Shown here one piece after another: positions 51,076-62,588 of a DNA stretch of 64,000 nt. The notes under the pieces are model-generated. The model had not been told where the DNA came from. It was given only the letters and a program-made list of their open reading frames with translations, and did not search any database. The first letter of the stretch is position 1. Every line of letters starts with the position of its first letter. This DNA comes from Gallibacterium salpingitidis (GTDB lineage Bacteria; Pseudomonadota; Gammaproteobacteria; Enterobacterales; Pasteurellaceae): the NCBI RefSeq assembly GCF_001678495.1, contig NZ_JTJL01000020.1, positions 19,940 to 83,939 on the forward strand, given 5' to 3'. A program made the translations under genes and the position numbers.

Positions 51076-53028
51076 ATGCAATGTGGTAATGATTTTTCTC
51101 GAGAAGTAATCATTCTAACTGGTGCGTCAGTATGGCGGCGACAGCAAGTCCAAGCAATTATTGAATATTATGCTGACACCACTGCCGTTTATTGTGGTGA
51201 TCAGCTTCCTACTGATTTAGCAGATTCCATCTTATTTTTTTCATTTAAACAGAGCCGTAATCTATTAGGGCAAGAATTTAGCCTCGCTTTTTTTGATGCT
51301 AGTCATCAAGAGCAATTGTCATTTCATTTAGATAGCTTAGCGATTATTGCCGCAACCTTAAAAGCTGGCGGAAAACTTTTTATTCTTTTACCGGAGTGGC
51401 AAGGATTAACTCAAACCGTAGATTGGGATACTTTACGTTGGAATAGTTTGGCACAGGCGACCAGCTCAGCCAATTTTCTTGATTGGTTTAAACAGCTGAG
51501 TGAACAGTATCAAATTCCTATTTACTCTCCGCAAAAGCAACCTGAATTGACACCAATAACATCATCGGCTTGGCAGACACCAACAACGGCATTACAAGAT
51601 CAACAACGTATTTTGCAACAACTTTTACAACCACAAACAGCAATTTACCTCTTGCTTGCCGGTAGAGGGCGGGGAAAATCAGCAGTAGCAGGGCAATTTA
51701 TTCAACAAGCAACTGACAAAATTTTAGTGACTGCGGCGAATCGGCAGGCTATTACGACATTGATGAAATTTGCCGGCAATAAATCTTTTGATTTTATTGC
51801 TCCGGATGAATTGGTAAATAAACTTTCACAACAACAACTACCGTTTTATCAGTGGTTAATTGTTGATGAAGCTGCAATGTTACCGTTATCAATGTTGCAG
51901 ACATTTTGCCAGACTTTTCCACACTTATTATTAACTTCAACTAGCGAAGGCTATGAGGGATCGGGACAAGGATTTCGATTAAAATTAGAGCAGCAAATAT
52001 CACGTCAATTATGCCATTTAACATTAGAAGTTCCATTACGTTGGCAACAAGAGGATTTATTAGAACGTTGGCTCAACCAGTTAGCATTATTACAACCAAC
52101 AACTGTTTCATTAGCGTTCCAGCCACAATCGAATCTCACTTTTGTATCGCACGAGCAAATTGTTTCTACGCAACAATTACAGCAATATTATCAACTGCTT
52201 AGCTTGGCTCATTATCGTACTTCGCCAACCGATTTACGGCGCTTAATGGATGGTAAAAAACAACAATTTTTAGCGTGTCAGTTAAATCATACAGTGGTTG
52301 GTGTGATTTGGGGATTACAAGAAGGCGGGATTGTTGATCAGACGTTGTTAGATGGTATCCGTTTAGGTTATCGTCGTCCTAAAGGTAATTTGGTTGCACA
52401 GGCGCTCTGTTTTCAAACCAATAATGTGATGGCGGCGAAACTCCGTTCATTACGTATTTCTCGTATTGCCGTATTACCAAATTGGCAGCAAAAAGGTATT
52501 GGTACACAGCTGGTGCAACAGCTGATCCAACAGTGTCAGACAACAATTGATTATCTTTCTGTTAGTTTTGGATATAGTGAACAATTGTTTAGCTTTTGGC
52601 AGTGTTGTGGTTTTAGATTGCTGGCGTTAAGTAGTGGTACTGAAGCGAGTAGCGGTAATTATAGTGTGATGATGGCATATCCGTTATCTACGCAAGGCGA
52701 ACAATTTTGCCAACAGGCAGAGCAACAATTTTTACGTCATTTAGCGTTAAGTGAACATCCATTATTACCTGCATTAAGCCGACAAAGTATTTCAGTAAAT
52801 GAGGATTGGCAGCTTACAGCGGAAGATTGGTGTGCGATACGAGATTTTGTCGAACATCAACGTACTTTATTTGTGACTTACCCAGCATTGCAACGCTTAT
52901 TTAAGCGATATCCAAATCAAGCATTAGCACAGCAGCTGCAAATGTTGAAACGTACATTTGTTGTACAACAAAAGCAAAAGTTACAGCAATTTAAACAACA
53001 AGTAGCTGCTTTTTTACAGGAGATTTAA
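51076..53028 (+). CDS. tmcA: tRNA(Met) cytidine acetyltransferase
   Basis: TmcA makes N4-acetylcytidine at the wobble position of elongator tRNA-Met, using ATP and acetyl-CoA. The 650-residue protein contains an RNA helicase-like module with Walker A LLAGRGRGKSA near residue 197 and VDEAAMLP near 268. A GNAT acetyltransferase domain (IAVLPNWQQKGIGTQLVQQL near 473) and a C-terminal tRNA-binding tail follow. It is somewhat shorter than E. coli TmcA (671). It follows ybeY by 21 bases. Confidence 0.92.
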   Translation: MQCGNDFSREVIILTGASVWRRQQVQAIIEYYADTTAVYCGDQLPTDLADSILFFSFKQSRNLLGQEFSLAFFDASHQEQLSFHLDSLAIIAATLKAGGKLFILLPEWQGLTQTVDWDTLRWNSLAQATSSANFLDWFKQLSEQYQIPIYSPQKQPELTPITSSAWQTPTTALQDQQRILQQLLQPQTAIYLLLAGRGRGKSAVAGQFIQQATDKILVTAANRQAITTLMKFAGNKSFDFIAPDELVNKLSQQQLPFYQWLIVDEAAMLPLSMLQTFCQTFPHLLLTSTSEGYEGSGQGFRLKLEQQISRQLCHLTLEVPLRWQQEDLLERWLNQLALLQPTTVSLAFQPQSNLTFVSHEQIVSTQQLQQYYQLLSLAHYRTSPTDLRRLMDGKKQQFLACQLNHTVVGVIWGLQEGGIVDQTLLDGIRLGYRRPKGNLVAQALCFQTNNVMAAKLRSLRISRIAVLPNWQQKGIGTQLVQQLIQQCQTTIDYLSVSFGYSEQLFSFWQCCGFRLLALSSGTEASSGNYSVMMAYPLSTQGEQFCQQAEQQFLRHLALSEHPLLPALSRQSISVNEDWQLTAEDWCAIRDFVEHQRTLFVTYPALQRLFKRYPNQALAQQLQMLKRTFVVQQKQKLQQFKQQVAAFLQEI

Positions 53029-53253
53029 AAAAAAATTAAGTGTTATATTATCAATAAAAGACAGTAGATAAATTTAATGTTTTTATTTTATCTGGATTAT
53101 TTAACTTTTTATTTGCTAATTATTGGTTTTTAATTTTATTTTTAGTTGTATTTTTCCGCAAAATAAATAAATTTTTAGCATAAAATGCTGTTGACTTGTT
53201 TTGGGCTTTTCGGCAAAATCAAAAGCGTTTTTGATTTACAAGGTTTTAAATAG
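53029..53253 (+). promoter_or_regulatory. leu operon promoter region
   Basis: This AT-rich stretch holds a candidate promoter: TTGACT (53191-53196), 17 bases, CAAAAT (53214-53219). Transcription would start near 53226, about 28 bases before the leader peptide. The rest, including 53029-53190, shows runs of A and T but no gene or clear operator. Confidence 0.6.
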
Positions 53254-53304
53254 ATGATTCGTTCAATTTCTTTATCTCTGCTTCTCCTCCTCACAAATAG
53301 ATAA
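53254..53304 (+). CDS. leuL: leu operon leader peptide
   Basis: A 16-residue peptide, MIRSISLSLLLLLTNR minus one leucine in the run (six leucine codons: TTA, CTG, CTT, CTC, CTC, CTC). Ribosome stalling at these codons when Leu-tRNA is scarce would set the attenuator. The end of the frame lies inside the 5' arm of the first RNA hairpin, as in the E. coli leu leader. The exact translation is M-I-R-S-I-S-L-S, five leucines, T-N-R. Confidence 0.9.
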   Translation: MIRSISLSLLLLLTNR

Positions 53305-53388
53305 TTTGTGCGGTAAGTCGTGGATAAAGAAAAAGATTAATCAAAGCAAACACACACATCAGCCCGCACATAAGCGGGTTTTTTTTTA
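53292..53388 (+). promoter_or_regulatory. leu attenuator
   Basis: All three structures are visible. The 1:2 pause hairpin is CACAAAT (53292-53298) with ATTTGTG (53304-53310). The 2:3 antiterminator is GTGCGG (53308-53313) with CCGCAC (53364-53369). The 3:4 terminator is CCCGC (53363-53367) with GCGGG (53374-53378), followed by nine T residues. Segment 2 is shared by the pause hairpin and the antiterminator, so leucine starvation should favour readthrough into leuA. Confidence 0.88.
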
Positions 53389-53416
53389 ACTAATTTTTGT
53401 TCCGGCGGGGTGACAT

Positions 53417-54970
53417 ATGAGCAATCGCGTAATTATTTTTGACACAACATTAAGAGATGGCGAGCAAGCATTAAAAGCAAGTTTAACAGTAAAAGAGAAA
53501 TTGCAAATTGCTTTAGCGTTAGAGCGTTTGGGTGTTGATGTGATGGAAGTTGGCTTTCCAGTTTCATCTGAAGGGGATTTTAAATCGGTACAAACTATTG
53601 CCCAAGCTATTAAAAATAGCCGCGTTTGTGCCTTATCACGTGCGGTAGCGAAAGATATTGATGCTGCGTATGAAGCATTGAAAGTAGCGGAAGCGTATCG
53701 TATTCATACTTTTATTGCGACTTCGGCTTTACACGTGGAAGCGAAGTTAAGACGCTCATTTGATGATGTGGTGGAAATGGCGGTTGCCGCAGTAAAACGT
53801 GCAAGAGGCTATACGGATGATGTAGAGTTTTCTTGTGAAGATGCTGGACGTACTGGTGTTGATAATATTTGTCGTATTGTGGAAGCAGCAATTAATGCTG
53901 GTGCAACTACTATTAATATTCCTGATACTGTGGGTTATACCTTACCAACACAATTCGGTAGCATTATTGAAAATGTAATGAATCGTGTTCCTAATATTGA
54001 TAAAGCGATTGTGTCAGTACATTGTCATAATGACTTAGGTATGGCTACAGCGAACTCATTAACTGCAGTGCAGTACGGGGCAAGACAAATTGAGTGTACT
54101 ATTAATGGTATTGGTGAACGCGCTGGTAATACCGCTTTAGAAGAAGTCGTGATGGCAATTCATACTCGTAAAGATTTGATGAATGTGACAACAGATATTA
54201 ATACCCAAGAAATTTATCGTGTTAGCCAAATGGTGAGCCAACTTTGTAATATGCCAATTCAACCAAATAAAGCGATTGTCGGTTCAAATGCGTTTGCTCA
54301 CTCATCAGGTATTCACCAAGATGGCGTATTAAAAAATGCCAATACTTACGAAATTTTATCGCCAGAAAGTATTGGTTTGAAGAAAGAAAAATTAAATCTT
54401 ACCGCTCGTTCTGGACGTGCAGCAGTGAAAAATCATATGACCGATATGGGTTACACTGAAAAAGATTATGACTTAGATAAATTGTATGAAGCATTTTTGA
54501 AATTGGCTGATAAGAAAGGTCAAGTTTTTGATTATGATTTGGAAGCGTTAGCCTTTATTGATATGCAGCAAGGCGAAGAGGCGAGCGTACAATTACAAGG
54601 AATTTCCGTACAATCAGCAAGCCATATGCCAGCGACTGCCTCAGTAAAATTGTCTGTTGATCAAGAGATTAAATTAGATGCAGCAACAGGGAATGGTCCA
54701 GTCGATGCAGTGTATAACTGTATTTTACGTATTACCAATATGTCGTTAAAAATGACACATTATCAACTTTCTGCTAAAGGTGAAGGTAAAGATGCGTTAG
54801 GTCAGGTGGATATTGTGGTAGATTATGAAGGACGTAAGTTCCATGGTGTTGGTTTAGCTACTGATATTATTGAATCTTCGGCATTAGCATTAATTCATGC
54901 AATTAATGCCATCAAATTAGCGAAAAAAGTCGCAGATGTGAAATCTAAAAAAATTATGGAGACTGTATAA
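53417..54970 (+). CDS. leuA: 2-isopropylmalate synthase
   Basis: LeuA condenses acetyl-CoA with 2-ketoisovalerate, the committed step to leucine. The 517-residue protein has the catalytic TIM barrel ([14 protein letters not shown] at residues 10-23, metal ligands including HCHND near 203). A C-terminal LeuA regulatory domain, from about residue 390, is where leucine binds. E. coli LeuA is 523 residues. The ribosome binding site is GGGGTGA. leuB follows with no gap. Confidence 0.96.
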   Translation: MSNRVIIFDTTLRDGEQALKASLTVKEKLQIALALERLGVDVMEVGFPVSSEGDFKSVQTIAQAIKNSRVCALSRAVAKDIDAAYEALKVAEAYRIHTFIATSALHVEAKLRRSFDDVVEMAVAAVKRARGYTDDVEFSCEDAGRTGVDNICRIVEAAINAGATTINIPDTVGYTLPTQFGSIIENVMNRVPNIDKAIVSVHCHNDLGMATANSLTAVQYGARQIECTINGIGERAGNTALEEVVMAIHTRKDLMNVTTDINTQEIYRVSQMVSQLCNMPIQPNKAIVGSNAFAHSSGIHQDGVLKNANTYEILSPESIGLKKEKLNLTARSGRAAVKNHMTDMGYTEKDYDLDKLYEAFLKLADKKGQVFDYDLEALAFIDMQQGEEASVQLQGISVQSASHMPATASVKLSVDQEIKLDAATGNGPVDAVYNCILRITNMSLKMTHYQLSAKGEGKDALGQVDIVVDYEGRKFHGVGLATDIIESSALALIHAINAIKLAKKVADVKSKKIMETV

Positions 54971-56047
<1,077 letters not shown>

Positions 56048-56089
56048 GCAAGTAATAAATGAAATAAAGATAAAAAAAGAGTGATTATT

Positions 56090-57502
56090 ATGGGCAAAAC
56101 ATTATACGAAAAATTATTTGATGCTCACGTAGTGTATGAAGCGGAAGGGGAAACACCGATTCTTTATATCAATCGCCACTTGATGCACGAAGTAACTTCA
56201 CCGCAAGCTTTTGATGGCTTGCGTGTGGCTGGACGTAAAGTGCGTCAACCGAGCAAAACCTTTGCCACAATGGATCATAGCATCTCTACTCAGAGTCGTG
56301 ATCCTGCTGCTTGTGGTGAACAAGCACGTATCCAAGTGCTTGAATTAGATAAGAATTGTCATGCGAACAACATTTCACTTTATGATCTTAATAATAAGAA
56401 ACAAGGTATTGTGCATGTTGTTGGACCGGAACAAGGTTTAACCTTGCCGGGTATGACTATTGTTTGTGGTGATTCGCATACTGCAACACATGGTGCATTT
56501 GGTGCATTAGCTTTCGGTATTGGTACTTCTGAAGTCGAACACGTTTTAGCGACGCAAACTTTGAAACAAGCACGTGCGAAGAAAATGAAAATTGAAGTGC
56601 GTGGTAAAGTGGCTGAAGGTATCACCGCAAAAGATATTATCTTAGCTATTATCGGTAAAACAACGATGGCTGGTGGTACAGGTCATGTTGTAGAATTTTG
56701 TGGACAAGCGATCGAAGATCTTTCCATGGAAGGTCGTATGACAGTTTGTAATATGGCGATTGAAATGGGAGCGAAAGCGGGATTAGTTGCACCAGATCAA
56801 ACCACTTTTGATTATTTGAAAGATCGTCCATTTGCACCAAAAGGTGAAGAATGGGATAAAGCAGTAGCATATTGGAAAACGTTAAAAAGTGATCCTGATG
56901 CAGAATTTGATACTGTTGTGGTTTTAGAAGCCAAAGACATTGCGCCACAAGTAACTTGGGGAACTAATCCGGGGCAAGTGATCGCTGTTGATCAAACTGT
57001 TCCGAGAGTGAATGAAATTGCTGACCCGATTGAAAAACAATCCGCAGAAAAAGCCTTAGCTTATATGGGATTACAAGGCGGTGAGCATTTAACTGATATT
57101 AAAGTGGATAAAGTGTTTATTGGTTCTTGTACTAATTCTCGTATTGAAGATTTACGTGCGGCGGCGGCAGTAGCGAAAGGACGTAAAGTAGCTGCTGGGG
57201 TACAAGCGTTGGTAGTGCCGGGATCGGGTTTAGTAAAAGAGCAAGCGGAAAAAGAGGGCTTAGATAAGATCTTTATCGAAGCTGGTTTTGAATGGCGTTT
57301 GCCGGGTTGTTCAATGTGTTTAGCAATGAATGATGATCGTCTTGGTGAGTGGGAACGTTGTGCCTCAACCAGTAATCGTAATTTTGAAAGTCGTCAAGGT
57401 CGAAATGGACGTACTCATTTGGTTAGTCCTGCGATGGCGGCAGCTGCGGCTGTATTTGGTAAATTTACTGATATCCGCACCGTTGAATTATTAGGAGCAT
57501 AA
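56090..57502 (+). CDS. leuC: 3-isopropylmalate dehydratase, large subunit
   Basis: LeuC with LeuD isomerises 2- to 3-isopropylmalate. It is an aconitase-family subunit holding a 4Fe-4S cluster. The cluster cysteines are in GSCTNSR near residue 347 and in GCSMCLA (two cysteines) near 407-410. The frame is open from GTG 56081, but ATG 56090, in register with E. coli [18 protein letters not shown], gives 470 residues (E. coli 466). leuD starts after one base. Confidence 0.96.
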   Translation: MGKTLYEKLFDAHVVYEAEGETPILYINRHLMHEVTSPQAFDGLRVAGRKVRQPSKTFATMDHSISTQSRDPAACGEQARIQVLELDKNCHANNISLYDLNNKKQGIVHVVGPEQGLTLPGMTIVCGDSHTATHGAFGALAFGIGTSEVEHVLATQTLKQARAKKMKIEVRGKVAEGITAKDIILAIIGKTTMAGGTGHVVEFCGQAIEDLSMEGRMTVCNMAIEMGAKAGLVAPDQTTFDYLKDRPFAPKGEEWDKAVAYWKTLKSDPDAEFDTVVVLEAKDIAPQVTWGTNPGQVIAVDQTVPRVNEIADPIEKQSAEKALAYMGLQGGEHLTDIKVDKVFIGSCTNSRIEDLRAAAAVAKGRKVAAGVQALVVPGSGLVKEQAEKEGLDKIFIEAGFEWRLPGCSMCLAMNDDRLGEWERCASTSNRNFESRQGRNGRTHLVSPAMAAAAAVFGKFTDIRTVELLGA

Positions 57503-57503
57503 T

Positions 57504-58106
57504 ATGGTAGGATTTAAACATCACCGTGGCTTGGTTATTCCATTAGATATGGCAAATGTCGATACCGATGCGATTATTCCAAAACAATTTTTACAAGCGG
57601 TAACTCGGGTAGGATTTGGTAAACATCTTTTTCATGAATGGCGTTATCTTGATCCTGCTGGAACACAAGTGAATCCAAAATTTGTATTAAATTTTCCGCA
57701 ATATCAAGGCGCAACCATTTTATTGGCACGTGAAAATTTAGGTTGTGGTTCATCAAGAGAACATGCACCATGGGCGCTTGCTGACTATGGTATTAAAGTG
57801 ATGATTGCGCCAAGTTTTGCCGATATTTTTTACAGCAATAGTTTAAATAATCACTTATTACCGGTGAAATTGACTGAACAAGAAGTGGATGAAATCTTCA
57901 CTTGGGTAAAAGCGAATGATGGTAAACCGATTGATGTGGATTTAGAGCAACAAACAGTACAGGTAGGTGATAAGACCTATCACTTTACTTTAGATCCATT
58001 CCGCCGCCATTGTTTATTAAATGGCTTGGATAATATTGGTCTTACTTTGCAGCACGAAGATGCAATTGCGGAATATGAGAAGAATATTCCGAGCTTTTTA
58101 CGCTAA
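57504..58106 (+). CDS. leuD: 3-isopropylmalate dehydratase, small subunit
   Basis: LeuD is the small, substrate-binding subunit that completes the LeuCD dehydratase. The 200-residue protein has [11 protein letters not shown] near residue 20 and the conserved [17 protein letters not shown] near 76. A GGAG site lies inside the end of leuC, so translation is coupled. It is the last gene of leuABCD; a short inverted repeat (AAGGGAATCAG with CTGATTCCCTT-like arms, 58119-58147) follows. An exact ACAAGCGGT word lies at 57593. Confidence 0.95.
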   Translation: MVGFKHHRGLVIPLDMANVDTDAIIPKQFLQAVTRVGFGKHLFHEWRYLDPAGTQVNPKFVLNFPQYQGATILLARENLGCGSSREHAPWALADYGIKVMIAPSFADIFYSNSLNNHLLPVKLTEQEVDEIFTWVKANDGKPIDVDLEQQTVQVGDKTYHFTLDPFRRHCLLNGLDNIGLTLQHEDAIAEYEKNIPSFLR

Positions 58107-58118
58107 GATTTGCATATA

Positions 58119-58150
58119 GATAAGGGAATCAGATTTGATTCCCTTATCTT
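58119..58150. terminator. Terminator between leuD and yggS
   Basis: GATAAGGGAATC (58120-58131) pairs with GATTCCCTTATC (58137-58148), followed by TTTG. It lies between convergent leuD and yggS and probably serves both. Confidence 0.75.
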
Positions 58151-58167
58151 TGTATTAACAAAATTTT

Positions 58168-58848
58168 CTAATTTCTCTTACCAAAAATAGCAGTACCAAT
58201 TCTTACCATTGTTGAACCACACATAATTGCACTTTGCATATCGTCAGTCATTCCCATTGAAAGTGTATCAATAGGAAGATTTGGATAGCTTTGTTGTAAT
58301 TGCTGAAAGAGCGTTGCCATTTGTTTAAATACTGCTTGTTGTTGTGCAATATCATCTGTTGGTGCAGGAATTGCCATTAAACCACGAAGCTGTAAATTAG
58401 GGAGTTGGACAACTTGTGCCGCCAAATCCATTAACTGTTCAGGTTGAATTCCTGATTTTGAACTTTCATCGCTAATATTAATTTGAATTAAAACTTGTAA
58501 AGGTGGTAAGTGTGCTGGGCGTTGTTGGCTTAAACGTTCAGCAATTTTGTAGCGATCGATAGTTTGTACCCAATCAAAATGTTCCGCTACGATTCGTGTT
58601 TTATTGGATTGTAATGGTCCAATAAGGTGCCAAGTAATATCGTTTAAGTGTTGTTGCTGCGCTTGTTGGATTTTTTCTACGCCTTCTTGTACATAATTCT
58701 CACCAAATAGGCGTTGTCCAGCCTGATAGGCAGCGACAATATCACAGAATGGTTTTGTTTTACTGACAGCTAATAAAGAAACTGTGTGAGTAGTCTGATA
58801 TTGAGCAATTTGTTGATAAATACGGTTTAAATTTTGTGCAATATCCAT
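58168..58848 (-). CDS. yggS: Pyridoxal phosphate homeostasis protein YggS
   Basis: YggS (PLPBP family) binds pyridoxal phosphate and keeps free PLP and linked amino acid pools in balance; it has no known catalytic reaction. The 226-residue TIM-barrel protein has the PLP lysine K30 in LLAVSKTKP. LFGENYVQEG is near 48, WHLIGPLQSNK near 73, and LSMGMTDDMQSAI near 195. The start is ATG at 58848. It is a lone gene convergent with leuD. Confidence 0.93.
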   Translation of the reverse strand: MDIAQNLNRIYQQIAQYQTTHTVSLLAVSKTKPFCDIVAAYQAGQRLFGENYVQEGVEKIQQAQQQHLNDITWHLIGPLQSNKTRIVAEHFDWVQTIDRYKIAERLSQQRPAHLPPLQVLIQINISDESSKSGIQPEQLMDLAAQVVQLPNLQLRGLMAIPAPTDDIAQQQAVFKQMATLFQQLQQSYPNLPIDTLSMGMTDDMQSAIMCGSTMVRIGTAIFGKRN

Positions 58849-58996
58849 CTTTTAATTCTCTTGAAAAACGAAAAAACGGCTTATTATAAAAAAAATTAAC
58901 TAAGAGTAATAAATTTATTTGACAATATGAGTGAATTTAGGTACTTATTAGAACCACTGAATATTAACTAATTTCCAATTCTGTGTAGTAGTAACC
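58849..58996 (+). promoter_or_regulatory. thr operon promoter region
   Basis: TTGACA (58919-58924), a 17-base spacer and TACTTA (58942-58947) form a likely promoter, with transcription starting near 58954. The first bases (58849-58918) are AT-rich and contain the yggS promoter side. No further gene is seen. Confidence 0.65.
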
Positions 58997-59062
58997 ATGA
59001 CAGCAATGAACATTACGATGACCCGCATTATGATGACCATTATTATTAGTGGGGCGGGTTAG
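58997..59062 (+). CDS. thrL: thr operon leader peptide
   Basis: A 21-residue peptide beginning MTAMNITMTRIMMTIIISGAG, with four threonine and five isoleucine codons. Stalling on threonine or isoleucine codons would control the attenuator, as in E. coli thrL, which is also Thr/Ile-rich. The stop TAG at 59060 lies at the end of the antiterminator 5' arm. Confidence 0.9.
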   Translation: MTAMNITMTRIMMTIIISGAG

Positions 59063-59116
59063 CACACAGAATCCAGTGTTTAAGAAACCCGCACCCTACA
59101 AAGTGCGGGTTTTTTA
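59054..59116 (+). promoter_or_regulatory. thr attenuator
   Basis: The terminator stem is AACCCGCAC (59086-59094) with GTGCGGGTT (59103-59111), followed by a T tract. The competing antiterminator is GCGGGTT (59054-59060), at the end of thrL, with AACCCGC (59086-59092). TCTGTGT (58980-58986) can also pair with ACACAGA (59064-59070) across the leader, as a possible first structure. Confidence 0.87.
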
Positions 59117-59162
59117 TCGGTAATTTTTCAATTTTTAAAATAAAAAATAAGAGGACAACATC

Positions 59163-61610
59163 ATGCGCGTATTAAAATTTGGTGGTACATCATTAGCAAA
59201 TCCAGAACGTTTTTCGCAAGCTGGAGAGTTGATTTTACAAGCTCATTTGAAGGATCAAGCCGCAGCCGTTTTATCTGCACCAGCGAAAATTACTAATTAT
59301 TTGGTGGCATTGGTGGATAAGACCAATAAAGGTGAGGATAAGCAGCAAGATTTACAGGAAGCGAAGCAAATTTTTGAAAATATTCTCGTTGGTTTGAAAC
59401 AAAGAAATGCAAAATTTGATGATGAAAAATTAAGACAAACCGTTCAACAAGAACTCTCCCAAATCGAACATACCTTATCTCTCTTTTCTCCACAAACTCC
59501 TTGCCCAGACAATATTAATGCTTCAGTGATTTCACGTGGTGAAAAATTATCGATTGCGATTATGGCGGGATGGTTTGAAGCTCAAGGTTATCAAGTACAT
59601 ATCGTTGATCCAGTAAAACAGTTATTAGCACGTGGTGAATATTTAGAATCTTCAGTTGATATTGAAGAATCTACTAAACGTGTTAATGCTCCAGCGATTC
59701 CAAAACAAAGCGTGGTATTAATGGCAGGATTTACTGCAGGAAATGATAAAGGTGAATTGATGGTGTTAGGACGTAATGGTTCTGACTATTCTGCAGCGGT
59801 ATTAGCGGCTTGTTTGCGTGCTGATTGTTGTGAAATCTGGACGGATGTTGATGGTGTTTATACTTGTGATCCGCGTTTAGTGCCAGATGCTCGTTTATTG
59901 GAAACAATGTCTTATCAAGAGGCAATGGAATTATCTTATTTTGGTGCAAAAGTCATTCACCCACGTACTATCGCGCCAATTGCTCAGTTTAATATTCCAT
60001 GCTTAATTAAAAATACTGGAAATCCAAGTGCTCCAGGTACTTTGATCGATGGTAATGTCCGTTCAGAAACTTTGCAAGTAAAAGGTATCACTAACCTAAA
60101 TGATGTGGTGATGTTTAATGTTTCAGGTCCAGGAATGCAAGGTATGGTCGGTATGGCAGCAAGAGTCTTTGATACCATGTCGAAAGCAGGGATTTCGGTT
60201 ATTTTAATTACCCAATCTTCTTCAGAATATAGTATTAGTTTCTGTGTACCGAAAAAATCAGCAAGTAAAGCGAAGAGTGCGTTAAAACGTACTTTTGCTA
60301 CTGAATTGGCTTCTGGCGCATTGGATGAAATCGAAATTATTGATGATCTTGCGATTATTTCTGTGGTGGGTGATGGTATGCGTAAGAGTCGTGGTATTGC
60401 AGCTAAATTCTTAACTGCATTAGCACAAGCCAATGTTAATATTGTCGCGATTGCACAAGGTTCATCAGAACGTTCTATTTCTACCGTAGTGCCGCAGAAT
60501 AAAGCGATTGAAGGTGTAAAAGCGACTCACCGAGCTTTATTTAATAGCCAACAATCATTGCGTGTATTTTTGATTGGTGCTGGTGGTGTTGGTAGTGAAT
60601 TATTGGATCAAATAGCGCATCAACAACAATTTTTAGCAGATAAAAATATTGCTATTCGTGTTTGTGGAATTGCTAACTCGAAAAAAGTTTTATTAAACGT
60701 TGATGGTTTGGATTTAAGTAATTGGCGCGAAGACTTAGCCAATGCGAAGGAAAGTTTTTCAATTCGTCGTGTGATTGATGCCGTACAAGATCAACATGTG
60801 TTAAATCCGATTTTAGTTGATTGTACTTCAAACCAAGAAATTGCAGATAGCTATTTACATTTCTTAAATGCAGGTTTCCATGTTGTTACCCCGAATAAAA
60901 AGGCGAATACTTCAAGTTTAGCCTACTATCACCAATTACGTGCGGCAGCGTTAAATAATCAACGCTTGTTCTTATATGATACCAATGTGGGTGCGGGATT
61001 ACCGGTAATTGAAAACTTACAAAATTTGTTAGCTGCGGGTGATGAAGTAGAAGTGTTTGATGGTATTTTATCTGGCTCATTATCTTTTATTTTTGGTGAG
61101 TTAGAACAAGGTAAATCGTTATCAGAAGTAACACGTTTAGCGAAAGAGAAAGGTTTCACTGAACCAGATCCACGTGACGATTTATCAGGACAAGATGTAG
61201 CACGTAAGTTATTGATCTTAGCTAGAGAATCTGGGCTTGAATTGGAATTAAGCGATATTGAAGTTGAAGGTGTGTTACCGAAAGATTTTGCTAAAGGTAA
61301 ATCTACAGCAGAATTTATGGCAATGTTACCAGAGTTAGATGCTGAATTCGCTAAACGTGTGAAAGCGGCGCAAGATGAAGGCAAAGTATTGCGTTATGTT
61401 GGGCAAATTAAACAAGGTAAATGTAAAGTTGCAATCAAGGCAGTTGACGCGGAAGATCCTTTATATAAAGTGAAAAATGGTGAGAACGCACTGGCATTTT
61501 ATACTCGTTATTACTCACCAATTCCATTATTATTACGTGGTTATGGTGCAGGTAACAATGTTACAGCTGCGGGAATTTTTGCGGATATTTTGCGCACATT
61601 ACGTCGCTAA
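59163..61610 (+). CDS. thrA: Bifunctional aspartate kinase/homoserine dehydrogenase I
   Basis: ThrA phosphorylates aspartate and reduces aspartate semialdehyde, the first and third steps to threonine. The 815-residue protein has the kinase domain ([15 protein letters not shown] at the N terminus), tandem ACT domains in the middle (about 310-460) where threonine inhibits, and a homoserine dehydrogenase domain from about 463 ([16 protein letters not shown]). E. coli ThrA is 820 residues. thrB follows after 15 bases. Confidence 0.96.
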   Translation: MRVLKFGGTSLANPERFSQAGELILQAHLKDQAAAVLSAPAKITNYLVALVDKTNKGEDKQQDLQEAKQIFENILVGLKQRNAKFDDEKLRQTVQQELSQIEHTLSLFSPQTPCPDNINASVISRGEKLSIAIMAGWFEAQGYQVHIVDPVKQLLARGEYLESSVDIEESTKRVNAPAIPKQSVVLMAGFTAGNDKGELMVLGRNGSDYSAAVLAACLRADCCEIWTDVDGVYTCDPRLVPDARLLETMSYQEAMELSYFGAKVIHPRTIAPIAQFNIPCLIKNTGNPSAPGTLIDGNVRSETLQVKGITNLNDVVMFNVSGPGMQGMVGMAARVFDTMSKAGISVILITQSSSEYSISFCVPKKSASKAKSALKRTFATELASGALDEIEIIDDLAIISVVGDGMRKSRGIAAKFLTALAQANVNIVAIAQGSSERSISTVVPQNKAIEGVKATHRALFNSQQSLRVFLIGAGGVGSELLDQIAHQQQFLADKNIAIRVCGIANSKKVLLNVDGLDLSNWREDLANAKESFSIRRVIDAVQDQHVLNPILVDCTSNQEIADSYLHFLNAGFHVVTPNKKANTSSLAYYHQLRAAALNNQRLFLYDTNVGAGLPVIENLQNLLAAGDEVEVFDGILSGSLSFIFGELEQGKSLSEVTRLAKEKGFTEPDPRDDLSGQDVARKLLILARESGLELELSDIEVEGVLPKDFAKGKSTAEFMAMLPELDAEFAKRVKAAQDEGKVLRYVGQIKQGKCKVAIKAVDAEDPLYKVKNGENALAFYTRYYSPIPLLLRGYGAGNNVTAAGIFADILRTLRR

Positions 61611-61625
61611 TAAAAGGGGAACGCT

Positions 61626-62570
61626 ATGTTACGAATTTATGCGCCGGCTTCAAGTGCCAATATTAGTGTTGGTTTTGACACACTTGGAGCGGCAATTTCA
61701 CCGATTGATGGCTCATTGCTAGGTGATGTGATCCAAATTGAAGATTGTGCAGAACAGTTTGAGTTTGAAAGTGTGGGGTATTTTGTGCGTAAGCTGCCGA
61801 AAGAACCACAAAAAAATATTGTCTATCAAGCTTATGTGCTGTTTAGTGAACGCCTTAAATTACGTAATCAACAGGTGAAACCGTTACGTTTAACCTTAGA
61901 AAAGAATATGCCGATTGGTTCGGGATTAGGATCTAGCGCTTGCTCCATTGTGGCAGTGCTCGTCGCCTTAAATCAATTTCATAATGATCCATTTTCTGAT
62001 ATGGAATTATTGGAAATGATGGGAGAATTAGAAGGACGTATTTCAGGCTCGATTCACTATGATAATGTGGCGCCTTGCTATATGGGTGGGGTGCAATTTA
62101 TGGTGCAGTCATTAGGTTCAATTTGTCAGCGTTTACCATTCTTTGATAATTGGTATTGGGTTTTAGCCTATCCGGGAATTGAGGTTTCTACTGCAGAGGC
62201 GAGAGCAATTTTGCCAAAAAGCTATACTCGACAAGATGTGATTTCTCATGGTCGTTATCTTGGTGGTTTTGTCCATGCTTGTCATACTCATCAAGAGAAT
62301 TTAGCTGCTATTATGATGAAAGATGTAATTGCAGAACCATATCGTCAGCAATTATTACCAAATTTTGCTGAAGTGAAACAGGCAGCACAGGATTTAGGTG
62401 CTTTAGCAACAGGAATTTCAGGTTCAGGACCGACAATGTTCTCGATAGCGCCAGATTTAACCACCGCAACGAAAGTTGCTGATTATTTAGAGAAGCATTA
62501 TTTGCAAAATAATGAAGGTTTTGTGCATATCTGCCAAGTGGATAATCAAGGTGCAAGACAAATTGGTTAA
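61626..62570 (+). CDS. thrB: Homoserine kinase
   Basis: ThrB phosphorylates homoserine with ATP. It is a GHMP kinase of 314 residues with the N-terminal [14 protein letters not shown]. The ATP-binding motif [15 protein letters not shown] is near residue 96 and the C-terminal [13 protein letters not shown] near 260. E. coli ThrB is 310 residues. An AAAGGGGAA ribosome binding site precedes it. It is the middle gene of thrABC. Confidence 0.96.
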   Translation: MLRIYAPASSANISVGFDTLGAAISPIDGSLLGDVIQIEDCAEQFEFESVGYFVRKLPKEPQKNIVYQAYVLFSERLKLRNQQVKPLRLTLEKNMPIGSGLGSSACSIVAVLVALNQFHNDPFSDMELLEMMGELEGRISGSIHYDNVAPCYMGGVQFMVQSLGSICQRLPFFDNWYWVLAYPGIEVSTAEARAILPKSYTRQDVISHGRYLGGFVHACHTHQENLAAIMMKDVIAEPYRQQLLPNFAEVKQAAQDLGALATGISGSGPTMFSIAPDLTTATKVADYLEKHYLQNNEGFVHICQVDNQGARQIG

Positions 62571-62588
62571 TAAGATAAAGGTAACAGA

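Noticed and set aside
61477..61722. Open frame across the thrA-thrB junction
   Set aside because: It overlaps the ends of two conserved genes in another frame and has no ribosome binding site.
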